Source: Streptomyces dioscori (GTDB lineage: Bacteria > Actinomycetota > Actinomycetes > Streptomycetales > Streptomycetaceae). Taken from it: 64,000 bases of DNA. This document shows, one piece after another, positions 53,863-61,237 of this stretch (the first letter of the stretch is position 1; every line of letters starts with the position of its first letter). The notes beneath the pieces are model-generated. The model saw nothing but the letters and a program-made list of their open reading frames with translations. It searched no databases and had not been told where the DNA came from. The stretch is from contig NZ_KZ679046.1 in NCBI RefSeq assembly GCF_003024195.1, forward strand, positions 1-64,000, given 5' to 3'. A program made the translations under genes and the position numbers.

Positions 53863-55091
53863 CGGCCCTGCTCGAACTCGTCCGCGCCCATCAGTCCGCC
53901 GGGCGCGCCCTCCTCTTCCGGCTGACGGGCGCCACCGACCCCGAGGTCGGCGGGGAAGGCGCCTGGGTCACCGGCGCGAGTGGCGAGCGCTATCTCGACG
54001 TGGGCTCCTTCGCCGTGTTCCTGCTGGGCCACGGCCACGCCGGACCCGTCGAAGCCGTGGCACGGCAGCTCCGTACGCTCGCCGGATCCACCCGGACGCT
54101 CCCCAACGAGTCCCACGCGCGCGCGGCGGCGGCCCTGGCCGCCCTTGCACCGGAGCCGCTGACCAAGGTCATGCTGCTCAACTCGGGCGCCGAGGCCGTC
54201 GAAGCGGCCCTCAAGCTCGCCCGCGCCCGCACCGGACGCACCGGCCTCGCGCACCTGGCGGGCTCCTTCCACGGCAAGACGACGGGCGCACTGAGCCTCA
54301 CGGACGCCGCACCCTTCCGTACCGGACTGGGACCGCTGCTCCCCGGCGTGCTCCGGCTGCCGCGCGACGACGCCGCCTCGGCCGCGCGGCTCGTACGCGA
54401 GCAGCGGCCTGCCGCGGTCTTCGCCGAACCCGTACAGGGCGAGGGCGGTGTCCACCCCCTGACCCCCGACTACGCCGAGGCGCTGCGCCGGGCGTGCGAC
54501 GAGGCGGGCACGCTCCTCGTCCTCGACGAGATCCAGTGCGGCCTCGGCCGCTGCGGCACGCTGTGGGCCCACGAGCCCCTGGGAGTGCGCCCCGACATCC
54601 TGCTGTCCGGCAAGGCACTGGGCGGCGGGGTCATACCCGTATCGGCACTCGTCGCCACCGAGGACGCCTTCCGCCCCTACGACCACGACCCGCTGCTGCA
54701 CACCTCGACCTTCGGGGGCAATCCGCTCGCGTCGGCCGCGCTGCTGGCCACGCTGGAGGTCGTCGCCTCCCATGACGTACCCGCGCTGGCCCGGCGGGCC
54801 GGACACGCGCTGCACACGGTCCTCAGCGGCCTGGTGCGGGACTGGCCGGAGCTGTTCACCGGCGTCACGGGCCGCGGCCTGATGCTCGGACTGCACGGGA
54901 CCCGGCCGGACGTGTCGGCCGAGATGATGCGGGCCGCGCTGAGCGAGCGGCTGCTGCTGACGATGTGTCTGACCGCGCCCGGTGTCCTGCGGTTCACCCC
55001 GCCCGCGTTCATCGACGAGGACGATCTCGCGTTCCTCGAACGCGGCCTGCACGCGGCCGCGACGACGACCCGGAGGGAACTGACCACATGA
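53859..55091 (+). CDS. class III aminotransferase
   Basis: 410 residues, PLP fold type I: NSGAEAVEAALKLAR, SFHGKTTGALS, EPVQGEGG, DEIQCGLGR and the PLP lysine in LLSGKALGGG. The family includes ornithine, acetylornithine and omega-amino acid transaminases; it could aminate an aldehyde such as a phosphonoacetaldehyde derivative. The stop overlaps ATG 55088 of the tandem-repeat mini-frame. Confidence 0.9.
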   Translation: MTALLELVRAHQSAGRALLFRLTGATDPEVGGEGAWVTGASGERYLDVGSFAVFLLGHGHAGPVEAVARQLRTLAGSTRTLPNESHARAAAALAALAPEPLTKVMLLNSGAEAVEAALKLARARTGRTGLAHLAGSFHGKTTGALSLTDAAPFRTGLGPLLPGVLRLPRDDAASAARLVREQRPAAVFAEPVQGEGGVHPLTPDYAEALRRACDEAGTLLVLDEIQCGLGRCGTLWAHEPLGVRPDILLSGKALGGGVIPVSALVATEDAFRPYDHDPLLHTSTFGGNPLASAALLATLEVVASHDVPALARRAGHALHTVLSGLVRDWPELFTGVTGRGLMLGLHGTRPDVSAEMMRAALSERLLLTMCLTAPGVLRFTPPAFIDEDDLAFLERGLHAAATTTRRELTT

Positions 55092-55171
55092 CGGAGGGAA
55101 CTGACCACATGACGGAGGGAATTGAGCACACGACGGATGGAACCGAGCACATGACGGAGGGACCTGAGCAC
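55088..55171 (+). repeat. 21-bp tandem repeat, four units
   Basis: Units atgacggagggaactgaccac, with small variations, start at 55088, 55109, 55130 and 55151, and partial units flank them on both sides (from about 55071 and from 55172). The period is a multiple of three, so the reading frame is kept. Confidence 0.9.
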
Positions 55172-55201
55172 ATGACGGAGGTTCGGACATGCCCGTGGTG
55201 A
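55088..55201 (+). CDS. tandem-repeat mini-ORF, 37 residues
   Basis: The frame begins with an ATGA overlap on the aminotransferase stop and encodes four 7-residue repeats (MTEGTDH, MTEGIEH, TTDGTEH, MTEGPEH) and MTEVRTCPW, ending 12 bases inside the next gene. Three of the four repeats start with ATG, and every unit carries a GGAGGG-like site. It may be a coupling leader, a series of reinitiation sites, or only slippage debris. Whether the peptide is made is unknown. Confidence 0.45.
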   Translation: MTEGTDHMTEGIEHTTDGTEHMTEGPEHMTEVRTCPW

Positions 55202-55641
55202 CGGTCAGCGAACGCCTGCACGCCTCGGCGGCGTCGGTGTGGGAGAGGGTCTGCGACGTCGAGTCGTACCCGGCCTTCATGGAAGTGGTCATCTCGACCA
55301 AGGTCTACAACGAGACAGCGCGCGACGACGGCGGCACGGAGGCGATGACCGACTGGGAGGTGCTGCTCAAGGGCTCCGTCCTCAAGTGGACCGAGCACGA
55401 GGTACGGGATCACCGCGCCCGGCGTATCCAGTACACGCAGGTCTCGGGCGACCTGGAGGTGTTCCAGGGGTACTGGCAGGTCGTCGCCGAGACCGACACG
55501 GTCACCAGGGTCACCCTGCAGGTGGAGTTCGAGATCGGTATCGCCATGCTCAAACCCATGCTGGAACCCGTCGCCGTCCGTGCCATCGAGCGCAACTCCA
55601 CCGACATGCTCCTGGCGCTCGGGGAGCGCGCCACCCGGTGA
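55189..55641 (+). CDS. SRPBCC/COQ10-like START domain protein
   Basis: 150 residues: VVTVSERLHASAASVWERVC, YPAFMEVVISTKVY, QYTQVSGDLEVFQGYWQVV and a helical tail with LEPVAVRAIERNSTD. This is the RatA/COQ10 and polyketide-cyclase type of START fold, a hydrophobic ligand pocket. With a prenyl synthase in the cluster, a lipid-like or polyprenyl ligand is conceivable. The start is at the end of the tandem-repeat leader. Confidence 0.85.
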   Translation: MPVVTVSERLHASAASVWERVCDVESYPAFMEVVISTKVYNETARDDGGTEAMTDWEVLLKGSVLKWTEHEVRDHRARRIQYTQVSGDLEVFQGYWQVVAETDTVTRVTLQVEFEIGIAMLKPMLEPVAVRAIERNSTDMLLALGERATR

Positions 55642-56585
55642 CGCCCGGACCGACACCCGGACCTCTGCCCGGACCGACGCCCGGACTCAGGATCAGAGGG
55701 CTCGTCAAGTCCTTCGGAGGCAGGCGGGTCCTCGACGAGGTCGATCTCGTCGTGGAACGGGGAGAGGTGGTCTCCCTGCTCGGACCCAACGGGGCCGGGA
55801 AGACCACCCTCGTCTCCGTCGTCGCGGGCCTGCTGCGTCCCGACGCCGGCTCCGTATCGGTCCTCGGCACCGACGTCGTACGCGCCCCCCGCGCCGCCCG
55901 CGGCCGGATCGGTCTCGCCGCCCAGGACGTCGCCGTCTACCCCACCCACACCGTGGAGGAGAACCTGCGCTTCTTCGGAGCCCTGGCCGGTCTGCGCCGC
56001 GGTGAGCTGCGTACCTCCGTGGACACCCTGCTGGAGACACTCGACCTGACGCCGCTGCGCCGACGCCGGGCCCGTGAACTCTCCGGCGGCCAGCAGCGCC
56101 GGCTGCACGTGGGCTGCGCACTGGTCCACCGGCCGCGGCTGATCCTGCTCGACGAACCCACCGCGGGCGCGGACCCGCAGACCCGCCGCGGCCTTCTGCG
56201 GCAGGTCCGCGCCCTGGCCGACGACGGCGGCACCGTCCTGTACACCACGCACTATCTGCAGGAGGTGGAGGAACTGGACGCACGGGTCGTCGTGCTCGGC
56301 GACGGCCGGGTGCGGGAGGACGCCGGCGTGGACCAGCTCATCGCGCGCTACACCCGCAGCGAACTGGTGCTGAGATTCAGCGGGGAGGCCCCGGAACTGC
56401 CCTGGCCGGGCGCGAGAGTGGCCGGTGACACGGTCTTCCTGCCCACGGACCGGCCCGGCGTCGACCTGGTCAAGGCGGTGGAACTGACCGGGCAGGACCG
56501 CGAACGCCTGCGGGCGGTGGAGCTGTCCCGCGCCGGGCTCGAAGCCGCGTACCTGGAACTGCTCGGGGCGGGGCGGGACGAGTGA
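55638..56585 (+). CDS. ABC transporter ATPase
   Basis: 315 residues. Walker A GPNGAGKTT, signature LSGGQQRRLHVG, Walker B LILLDEPTAGADP and H-loop TTHYL are all intact. The N-terminal PGPTPGPLPGPTPG repeat is absent from most homologues. DrrA/CcmA-type exporter ATPase, paired with the following permease by a 4-base overlap. Probably exports the phosphonate product and gives self-resistance. Confidence 0.94.
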   Translation: MTPGPTPGPLPGPTPGLRIRGLVKSFGGRRVLDEVDLVVERGEVVSLLGPNGAGKTTLVSVVAGLLRPDAGSVSVLGTDVVRAPRAARGRIGLAAQDVAVYPTHTVEENLRFFGALAGLRRGELRTSVDTLLETLDLTPLRRRRARELSGGQQRRLHVGCALVHRPRLILLDEPTAGADPQTRRGLLRQVRALADDGGTVLYTTHYLQEVEELDARVVVLGDGRVREDAGVDQLIARYTRSELVLRFSGEAPELPWPGARVAGDTVFLPTDRPGVDLVKAVELTGQDRERLRAVELSRAGLEAAYLELLGAGRDE

Positions 56586-57349
56586 ACCGCGCCCTGACGG
56601 TGGCCCGGCACGATCTGGTCTGGCTGCGCCGCGATCCGGCACCGGTCATCACCATGCTGCTGACGCCCGCGCTGCTGATGTTCTTCATCAAGCCCCTGTA
56701 CGTCGGGGCCCTGGACCGGCTCGGCTACCGCGGCGTCAACGGCGCCGAGCTGGCGGTGCCCGGCATGACGGTGATGTTCTCCTTCTTCATGGCGGGCCTC
56801 GTCACGGAGTCCGTCTTCCGTGAGCACGGCCTCAACACCTGGGCGCGGCTGCGGGTCTCACCCTTGCGCGACACCGAGTTGATGACGGGCAAGGTGGCGC
56901 CCTGTCTGGTCCTGGTCATGGCCCAGTCCTGTGTGCTGTTCCTGCTCGGCCGGGTGGTCATGGACCTGCGGGTACGGGGGAGTCTGCTCGCCCTGCTGGC
57001 CGTCATGGCCGCGCTGTCCGCCTGTGTGGTGGCGTTCTCCTTCCTGCTGTGTGCCGTCGCCCGGACACGTCGGCAGGCCTTCGCGTACGAGCGGGTGACG
57101 ACGCTGGTCTGGGTGATCCTCGGCGGCACCCTCGTCCCGACGGAGCTGATGGCGGACTGGGTCGGCTCGCTCGCCGGATTCACCCCCGTGTACTGGGCGA
57201 GCCACGGCTACCGCGAGGTGATCCTCGACGGCGAGGGGGTGGCCGGTGTGCTCCCGCACGTCGGGGTGCTGTGCGGATTCACGGTCCTGTTCGTCGCGCT
57301 GGCGGTATGGCGCTTCAACGGCGGTGCCGACAAACAGCATTGGGACTGA
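56582..57349 (+). CDS. ABC-2 type permease
   Basis: 255 residues with six membrane spans (VITMLLTPALLMFFIKPLYV, LLALLAVMAALSACVVAFSF, LVPTELMADWVGSLAGFTPVYWA). ABC-2 type, DrrB-like, cognate to the ATPase upstream. It is the last gene of the right arm; a convergent NUDIX gene begins its 3' end 38 bases beyond. Confidence 0.92.
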   Translation: MNRALTVARHDLVWLRRDPAPVITMLLTPALLMFFIKPLYVGALDRLGYRGVNGAELAVPGMTVMFSFFMAGLVTESVFREHGLNTWARLRVSPLRDTELMTGKVAPCLVLVMAQSCVLFLLGRVVMDLRVRGSLLALLAVMAALSACVVAFSFLLCAVARTRRQAFAYERVTTLVWVILGGTLVPTELMADWVGSLAGFTPVYWASHGYREVILDGEGVAGVLPHVGVLCGFTVLFVALAVWRFNGGADKQHWD

Positions 57350-57386
57350 GGGCGCGTAGCTGAGGGGGCGTGCTCGCTCGGCCCGG

Positions 57387-57926
57387 TCAGGCCACGACCT
57401 GCGCGATGAGATCGTGCACGAGCTGGTTCCCCGGCGCGCAGTTCTCCTTGAGCCGGTGGACGTCGCCCGGGCCGAACCAGTGGTATGCGGAGTTCTTCGC
57501 CCACTCCAGGGCCGGACGGGACAGATCGCCGTCCACCTCGACGAGAAAGTCCGCCTCGTGCCGCAGCGGGCCCCCGTCGTCACCGGCCCACCGGGTGACC
57601 CGCAGCAGCCGGCGTACCCGGCGCAGGCGCCAGCCGGTCTCCTCCTCGACCTCGCGGGCCAGCGCTCCGAGCAGGCCCTCACCGGCTTCGACATGCCCGC
57701 CCACAACGTCCCAGGTGCCGGGGAACAGCCGCCGGTCGGGCCCGCGCTTCTGCGCGAACGCCTCACGCCGCTCGTTCAGGATCACCGCCCCGACGGTCCA
57801 CACCTCGCCCTCCGCCGGACAGGGCACCTCGACACCGGGGTCGACCCGGACCGCCCTGCCCGCCTCGGCCCTGCCTGTCCCGTACCTGCCCATCTCGGAC
57901 CTGTCTGCCTCGGACATGCCGTCCAC
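57387..57926 (-). CDS. NUDIX hydrolase
   Basis: 179 residues with a full Nudix box GHVEAGEGLLGALAREVEEETGW and VWTVGAVILNERREAFAQKR before it. It hydrolyses a nucleoside diphosphate linked to another group; the substrate is unknown. Probably core genome rather than cluster, although a role on nucleotide-linked intermediates cannot be excluded. Divergent from the HipA-like gene. Confidence 0.87.
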   Translation of the reverse strand: MDGMSEADRSEMGRYGTGRAEAGRAVRVDPGVEVPCPAEGEVWTVGAVILNERREAFAQKRGPDRRLFPGTWDVVGGHVEAGEGLLGALAREVEEETGWRLRRVRRLLRVTRWAGDDGGPLRHEADFLVEVDGDLSRPALEWAKNSAYHWFGPGDVHRLKENCAPGNQLVHDLIAQVVA

Positions 57927-57994
57927 CCCAGCCCAGTCACAGCGATCGGGGAGCCTCCGGAGGACGACTGCGGCAGCCCCTATAACCTGGGGAA

Positions 57995-58870
57995 ATGCTG
58001 ACAGAAGTCACCGCGACCCGCTACATCACGCCCCTGCGTGAGGGCGGCTCGCTGCCGGGACTCGTCGAGGCCGACGATCTCGGTACGTACGTCATGAAGT
58101 TCACCGGCGCCGGTCAGGGGCGCAAGACCCTCGTCGCGGAGGTCGTCTGCGGTGAACTCGCCCGGCGCCTGGGCCTGCGCGTGCCGGGACTCGTCACGAT
58201 CGGGCTCGACCCGGTCATCGGACTCGGTGAACCCGACCAGCAGGTGCAGGAGTTGCTCAAGTCGAGCGGCGGGCTGAACCTCGGGATGGACTTCCTCCCC
58301 CGGGCGATCGGCTTCGACTCCCTCGCGCACGAGGTGAGCCCGGAGGAAGCCGGGAAGGTCGTCTGGTTCGACGCGCTGGTCAACAACGTCGACCGGTCGT
58401 GGCGCAACCCCAACATGCTGTTCCGGGACGGCGAGCTGTGGCTCATCGACCACGGCGCCACCATGATCTGGCACCACAACTGGCCGGGCGCGCAGGCCTC
58501 GGCGGCCAAGCCGTACGACGCGACCGACCACGCCCTCGCACCCTTCGGCCCCGACATCCCGGCCGCCGCCGCTGAGCTGGGGCCGCGCGTCACGGCGGAA
58601 CTGCTCGCCGAGGTGACCGCCGCGATCCCCGAGGAGTGGCTGAAGGACGAGCCGGGCTTCGACTCGGCCGACGCGCTCCGGCAGGCGTACGCGCGCCCGC
58701 TCCTCGCCCGCGCCGCCACGATCCACGAGCGCATCCGCCTCCAGAGCGACACCGGTGGCGTCAGAGACAGCAGAGACACGAGAGGCATCAGAGACACCAA
58801 CCGCACCAGCGGTACTAGCCGCACCAGTGGTGTCAGTGGCACCAGTGACATCCGGAAGGGCACGAAGTGA
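57995..58870 (+). CDS. HipA-like kinase-fold protein
   Basis: 291 residues of the actinobacterial HipA-like family: TYVMKFTGAGQGRKTLVAEVV, the catalytic-type VWFDALVNNVDRSWRNPN and IDHGATMIWHHNW with DHG metal loop. It is usually paired with DUF3037, as here (4-base overlap). The C-terminal 45 residues are S/T/R/G repeats (RDTRGIRDTNRTSGTSRTSG). TATAAC lies 9-14 bases before the ATG. Not a classical HipBA toxin since no HipB is present. Confidence 0.8.
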   Translation: MLTEVTATRYITPLREGGSLPGLVEADDLGTYVMKFTGAGQGRKTLVAEVVCGELARRLGLRVPGLVTIGLDPVIGLGEPDQQVQELLKSSGGLNLGMDFLPRAIGFDSLAHEVSPEEAGKVVWFDALVNNVDRSWRNPNMLFRDGELWLIDHGATMIWHHNWPGAQASAAKPYDATDHALAPFGPDIPAAAAELGPRVTAELLAEVTAAIPEEWLKDEPGFDSADALRQAYARPLLARAATIHERIRLQSDTGGVRDSRDTRGIRDTNRTSGTSRTSGVSGTSDIRKGTK

Positions 58871-59298
58871 GCGAGCGCGACGGCCGGGAGAGCCGTGTTG
58901 CCGACGTGGTGGACGGTGCCGACCGGGTCGTCTACGAGTACGCGGTGCTGCGCGTCGTGCCGCGCGTCGAGCGGGGGGAGTACTTCAACGCGGGCGTGCT
59001 CGTGTACTGCCGCGCGCACTCCTACGTGGCCGCCCGCACCCACCTCGACGAGACCAAGCTGCTCGCGCTCGACCCGGCGGCGGACGCGCCGGGCGTACGG
59101 GCCGCGCTGCGGGCCGTCGAAGGGGTCTGCGCCGGGGGCGCGGCGGCCGGACAGGCCGCGGGCGACGACGCCGGACGCCGCTTCCGCTGGCTGATCGCGC
59201 CCCGCTCCACGGTGGTGCAGCCGGGGCCCGTCCACACCGGCCTCACCGCCGATCCCGAGGCCGAGGCGGCACGTCTGCTCGACCTGCTCGTCCGGTAG
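58867..59298 (+). CDS. DUF3037 family protein
   Basis: 143 residues: VYEYAVLRVVPRVERGEYFNAGVLVYCRAHSYV is the DUF3037 hallmark, and FRWLIAPRSTVVQPGPVHTG follows. Co-translated with the HipA-like gene (4-base overlap). It likely forms a two-gene module with it; function unknown. Confidence 0.85.
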   Translation: MSERDGRESRVADVVDGADRVVYEYAVLRVVPRVERGEYFNAGVLVYCRAHSYVAARTHLDETKLLALDPAADAPGVRAALRAVEGVCAGGAAAGQAAGDDAGRRFRWLIAPRSTVVQPGPVHTGLTADPEAEAARLLDLLVR

Positions 59299-59346
59299 TG
59301 GATCACCTCTCGGCCGGGTAATGGATCACATGGGCGCGGCTTGCCG

Positions 59347-59408
59347 TTGACACTGGGTGCCAAGGCTTCTAGCGTCTCGTCCGTTGAAGGTACTAAGCGG
59401 TCGCTCAC
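59347..59408 (+). promoter_or_regulatory. promoter and probable TetR-type operator upstream of fabG
   Basis: TTGACA (59347-59352) and TAGCGT (59370-59375) with a 17-base spacer make a near-consensus HrdB-type promoter. Just downstream, actaagcggtcgctcac (59392-59408) is an imperfect palindrome of the TAAGCG/CGCTTA kind seen with TetR-family repressors. Confidence 0.7.
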
Positions 59409-59458
59409 CAGTGGGGTGTACCGTTCAAGGGCTTCCCCAAGGGCGAGGAGAACCAGCA

Positions 59459-60220
59459 ATGTCCACCACTGAGCAGCGCGTCGCCGTAGTCACCGGTGCC
59501 GCGCGTGGCATCGGCGCCGCGACCGCCGTACGACTGGCCGCCGAGGGCCGTGCCGTCGCGGTGATCGACCTCGACGAGGCCGCGTGCAAGGACACCGTCG
59601 AGAAGATCACCGCCGCAGGCGGCAGGGCGATCGCGGTGGGTGCCGACGTCTCCGACGAGGCGCAGGTCGAGGCCGCCGTGGCGCGGGTCGCCCAGGAGCT
59701 CGGGGCGCCGACGATCCTGGTGAACAACGCGGGCGTGCTCCGCGACAACCTGCTGTTCAAGATGAGCGTGTCCGACTGGGACACGGTCCTGAACGTGCAC
59801 CTGCGCGGCTCCTTCCTGATGACGCGGGCCGTCCAGAAGTACATGGTGGAGGCCAAGTTCGGCCGGGTCGTCAACCTCTCCTCGTCCTCGGCGCTCGGCA
59901 ACCGCGGCCAGGTCAACTACTCCGCCGCCAAGGCGGGTCTGCAGGGCTTCACCAAGACCCTCGCGTTCGAGCTCGGCAAGTTCGGTGTCACCGCGAACGC
60001 CGTGGCGCCCGGCTTCATCGTGACGGACATGACCGCCGCGACCGCCGAGCGCGTCGGTATGGGCTTCGAGGAGTTCCAGGCCGCCGCCGCCACCCAGATC
60101 CCCGTCCAGCGCGTGGGCAACCCGGACGACATCGCCAACGCGATCGCCTTCTTCACGGGCGATGCCGCCGGATTCGTCTCCGGCCAGGTGCTGTACGTCG
60201 CCGGCGGACCGCTCAACTAG
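59459..60220 (+). CDS. fabG: 3-oxoacyl-ACP reductase family SDR
   Basis: 253 residues. Classical SDR: TGAARGIG, NNAGV, catalytic SSSSALGNRGQVNYSAAKAG and GFIVTDM. It reduces 3-oxoacyl thioesters with NADPH in fatty acid or related metabolism. A second SDR follows 16 bases later in the same operon. ATG 59459 has GAGGAG 9-14 bases upstream. Confidence 0.9.
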   Translation: MSTTEQRVAVVTGAARGIGAATAVRLAAEGRAVAVIDLDEAACKDTVEKITAAGGRAIAVGADVSDEAQVEAAVARVAQELGAPTILVNNAGVLRDNLLFKMSVSDWDTVLNVHLRGSFLMTRAVQKYMVEAKFGRVVNLSSSSALGNRGQVNYSAAKAGLQGFTKTLAFELGKFGVTANAVAPGFIVTDMTAATAERVGMGFEEFQAAAATQIPVQRVGNPDDIANAIAFFTGDAAGFVSGQVLYVAGGPLN

Positions 60221-60236
60221 GACTGGGGACAGGGAC

Positions 60237-60995
60237 ATGACCACTGTGGAACTCTCGGGCAAGGTCGCCCTCGTCACCGGCGCCAGCCGCGGCATCGGGT
60301 ACGGCGTCGCGCAGGCGCTGCTCGCCCGTGGCGACCGGGTGTGCATCACCGGCCGCAACGAGGACGCGCTCAAGGAGGCCGTCGAGCGGCTCGGCGCCGA
60401 CCGTGTCATCGGCGTCGCGGGCAAGGCCCACGACGAGGCCCACCAGGCCGTCGCCGTCGAGCGCACCATGGAGGCGTTCGGCCGCGTCGACTTCCTGGTC
60501 AACAACGCCGGTACGAACCCGGTGTTCGGGCCGATCGCCGACCTCGACCTCAATGTGGCGCGGAAGGTCTTCGAGACCAACGTCGTCTCCGCGCTCGGCT
60601 TCGCCCAGCAGACGTGGAAGGCGTGGCAGAGCGCGAACGGCGGCGCGATCGTCAACATCGCCTCGCTCGCGGGCGTCTCGGCCTCGCCGTTCATCGGCGC
60701 GTACGGCATGAGCAAGGCCGCGATGATCAACCTGTCCCTGCAGCTGGCGCACGAGTTCGCACCGCTGGTGCGGGTCAACTCGATCGCGCCCGCCGTGGTC
60801 AAGACCAAGTTCGCGCAGGCCCTGTACGAGGGCCGCGAGGAGGAGGCCGCCGCGGCGTACCCGCTCGGCAGGCTCGGGGTGCCCTCCGACATCGGGGGCG
60901 CCGCGGCCTTCCTCACCTCGGAGCAGTCGGACTGGATCACCGGGCAGACGCTCGTGGTCGACGGCGGGATCTTCCTCAACGCGGGCGTGTCCTGA
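60237..60995 (+). CDS. SDR family oxidoreductase
   Basis: 252 residues. TGASRGIG, NNAGT, NIASLAGVSASPFIGAYGMSKAA, and the C-terminal DWITGQTLVVDGG. It is co-transcribed with fabG, 16 bases apart, and probably acts in the same acyl pathway. AGGGAC precedes ATG 60237. Confidence 0.9.
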   Translation: MTTVELSGKVALVTGASRGIGYGVAQALLARGDRVCITGRNEDALKEAVERLGADRVIGVAGKAHDEAHQAVAVERTMEAFGRVDFLVNNAGTNPVFGPIADLDLNVARKVFETNVVSALGFAQQTWKAWQSANGGAIVNIASLAGVSASPFIGAYGMSKAAMINLSLQLAHEFAPLVRVNSIAPAVVKTKFAQALYEGREEEAAAAYPLGRLGVPSDIGGAAAFLTSEQSDWITGQTLVVDGGIFLNAGVS

Positions 60996-61150
60996 CCGGT
61001 GACGACATTAAATTCGGCGTTTTAAACCCTGCGTCGTACACGGGTTTTCCACACGGAAAATTCATGCGGAAAGCGGATATGTTCTGCACAGATTCCAAAC
61101 AAGAGCCGCAGAGCCGAAAAAAATCGAACAAATGATGTTCGTGCACGTCA

Positions 61151-61189
61151 AGTGCCCCGCCGTCAGAGCCGTTTGACGGGCGGGGCACT
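61151..61189 (+). terminator. terminator after the fabG/SDR operon
   Basis: agtgccccgccgtca and tgacgggcggggcact pair with one bulged G and an 8-base loop. The 155 bases before it are unusually AT-rich (for example ttaaattcggcgttttaaac), without a recognisable gene. Confidence 0.75.
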
Positions 61190-61237
61190 GCGATATGGTC
61201 CTGCCCACTTTGGCGGGGCTCATCGAGGAGCGTGCGC

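Noticed and set aside
55071..55188. CRISPR-like short regular repeat
   Set aside because: The 21-base units are directly adjacent with no unique spacers and are coding-compatible, so this is a tandem repeat rather than a CRISPR array. No cas genes are present.
32559..57349. Mobile genomic island with att sites or integrase
   Set aside because: No transposase, integrase, tRNA or flanking direct repeat is visible at either border, so transfer cannot be claimed from sequence alone.
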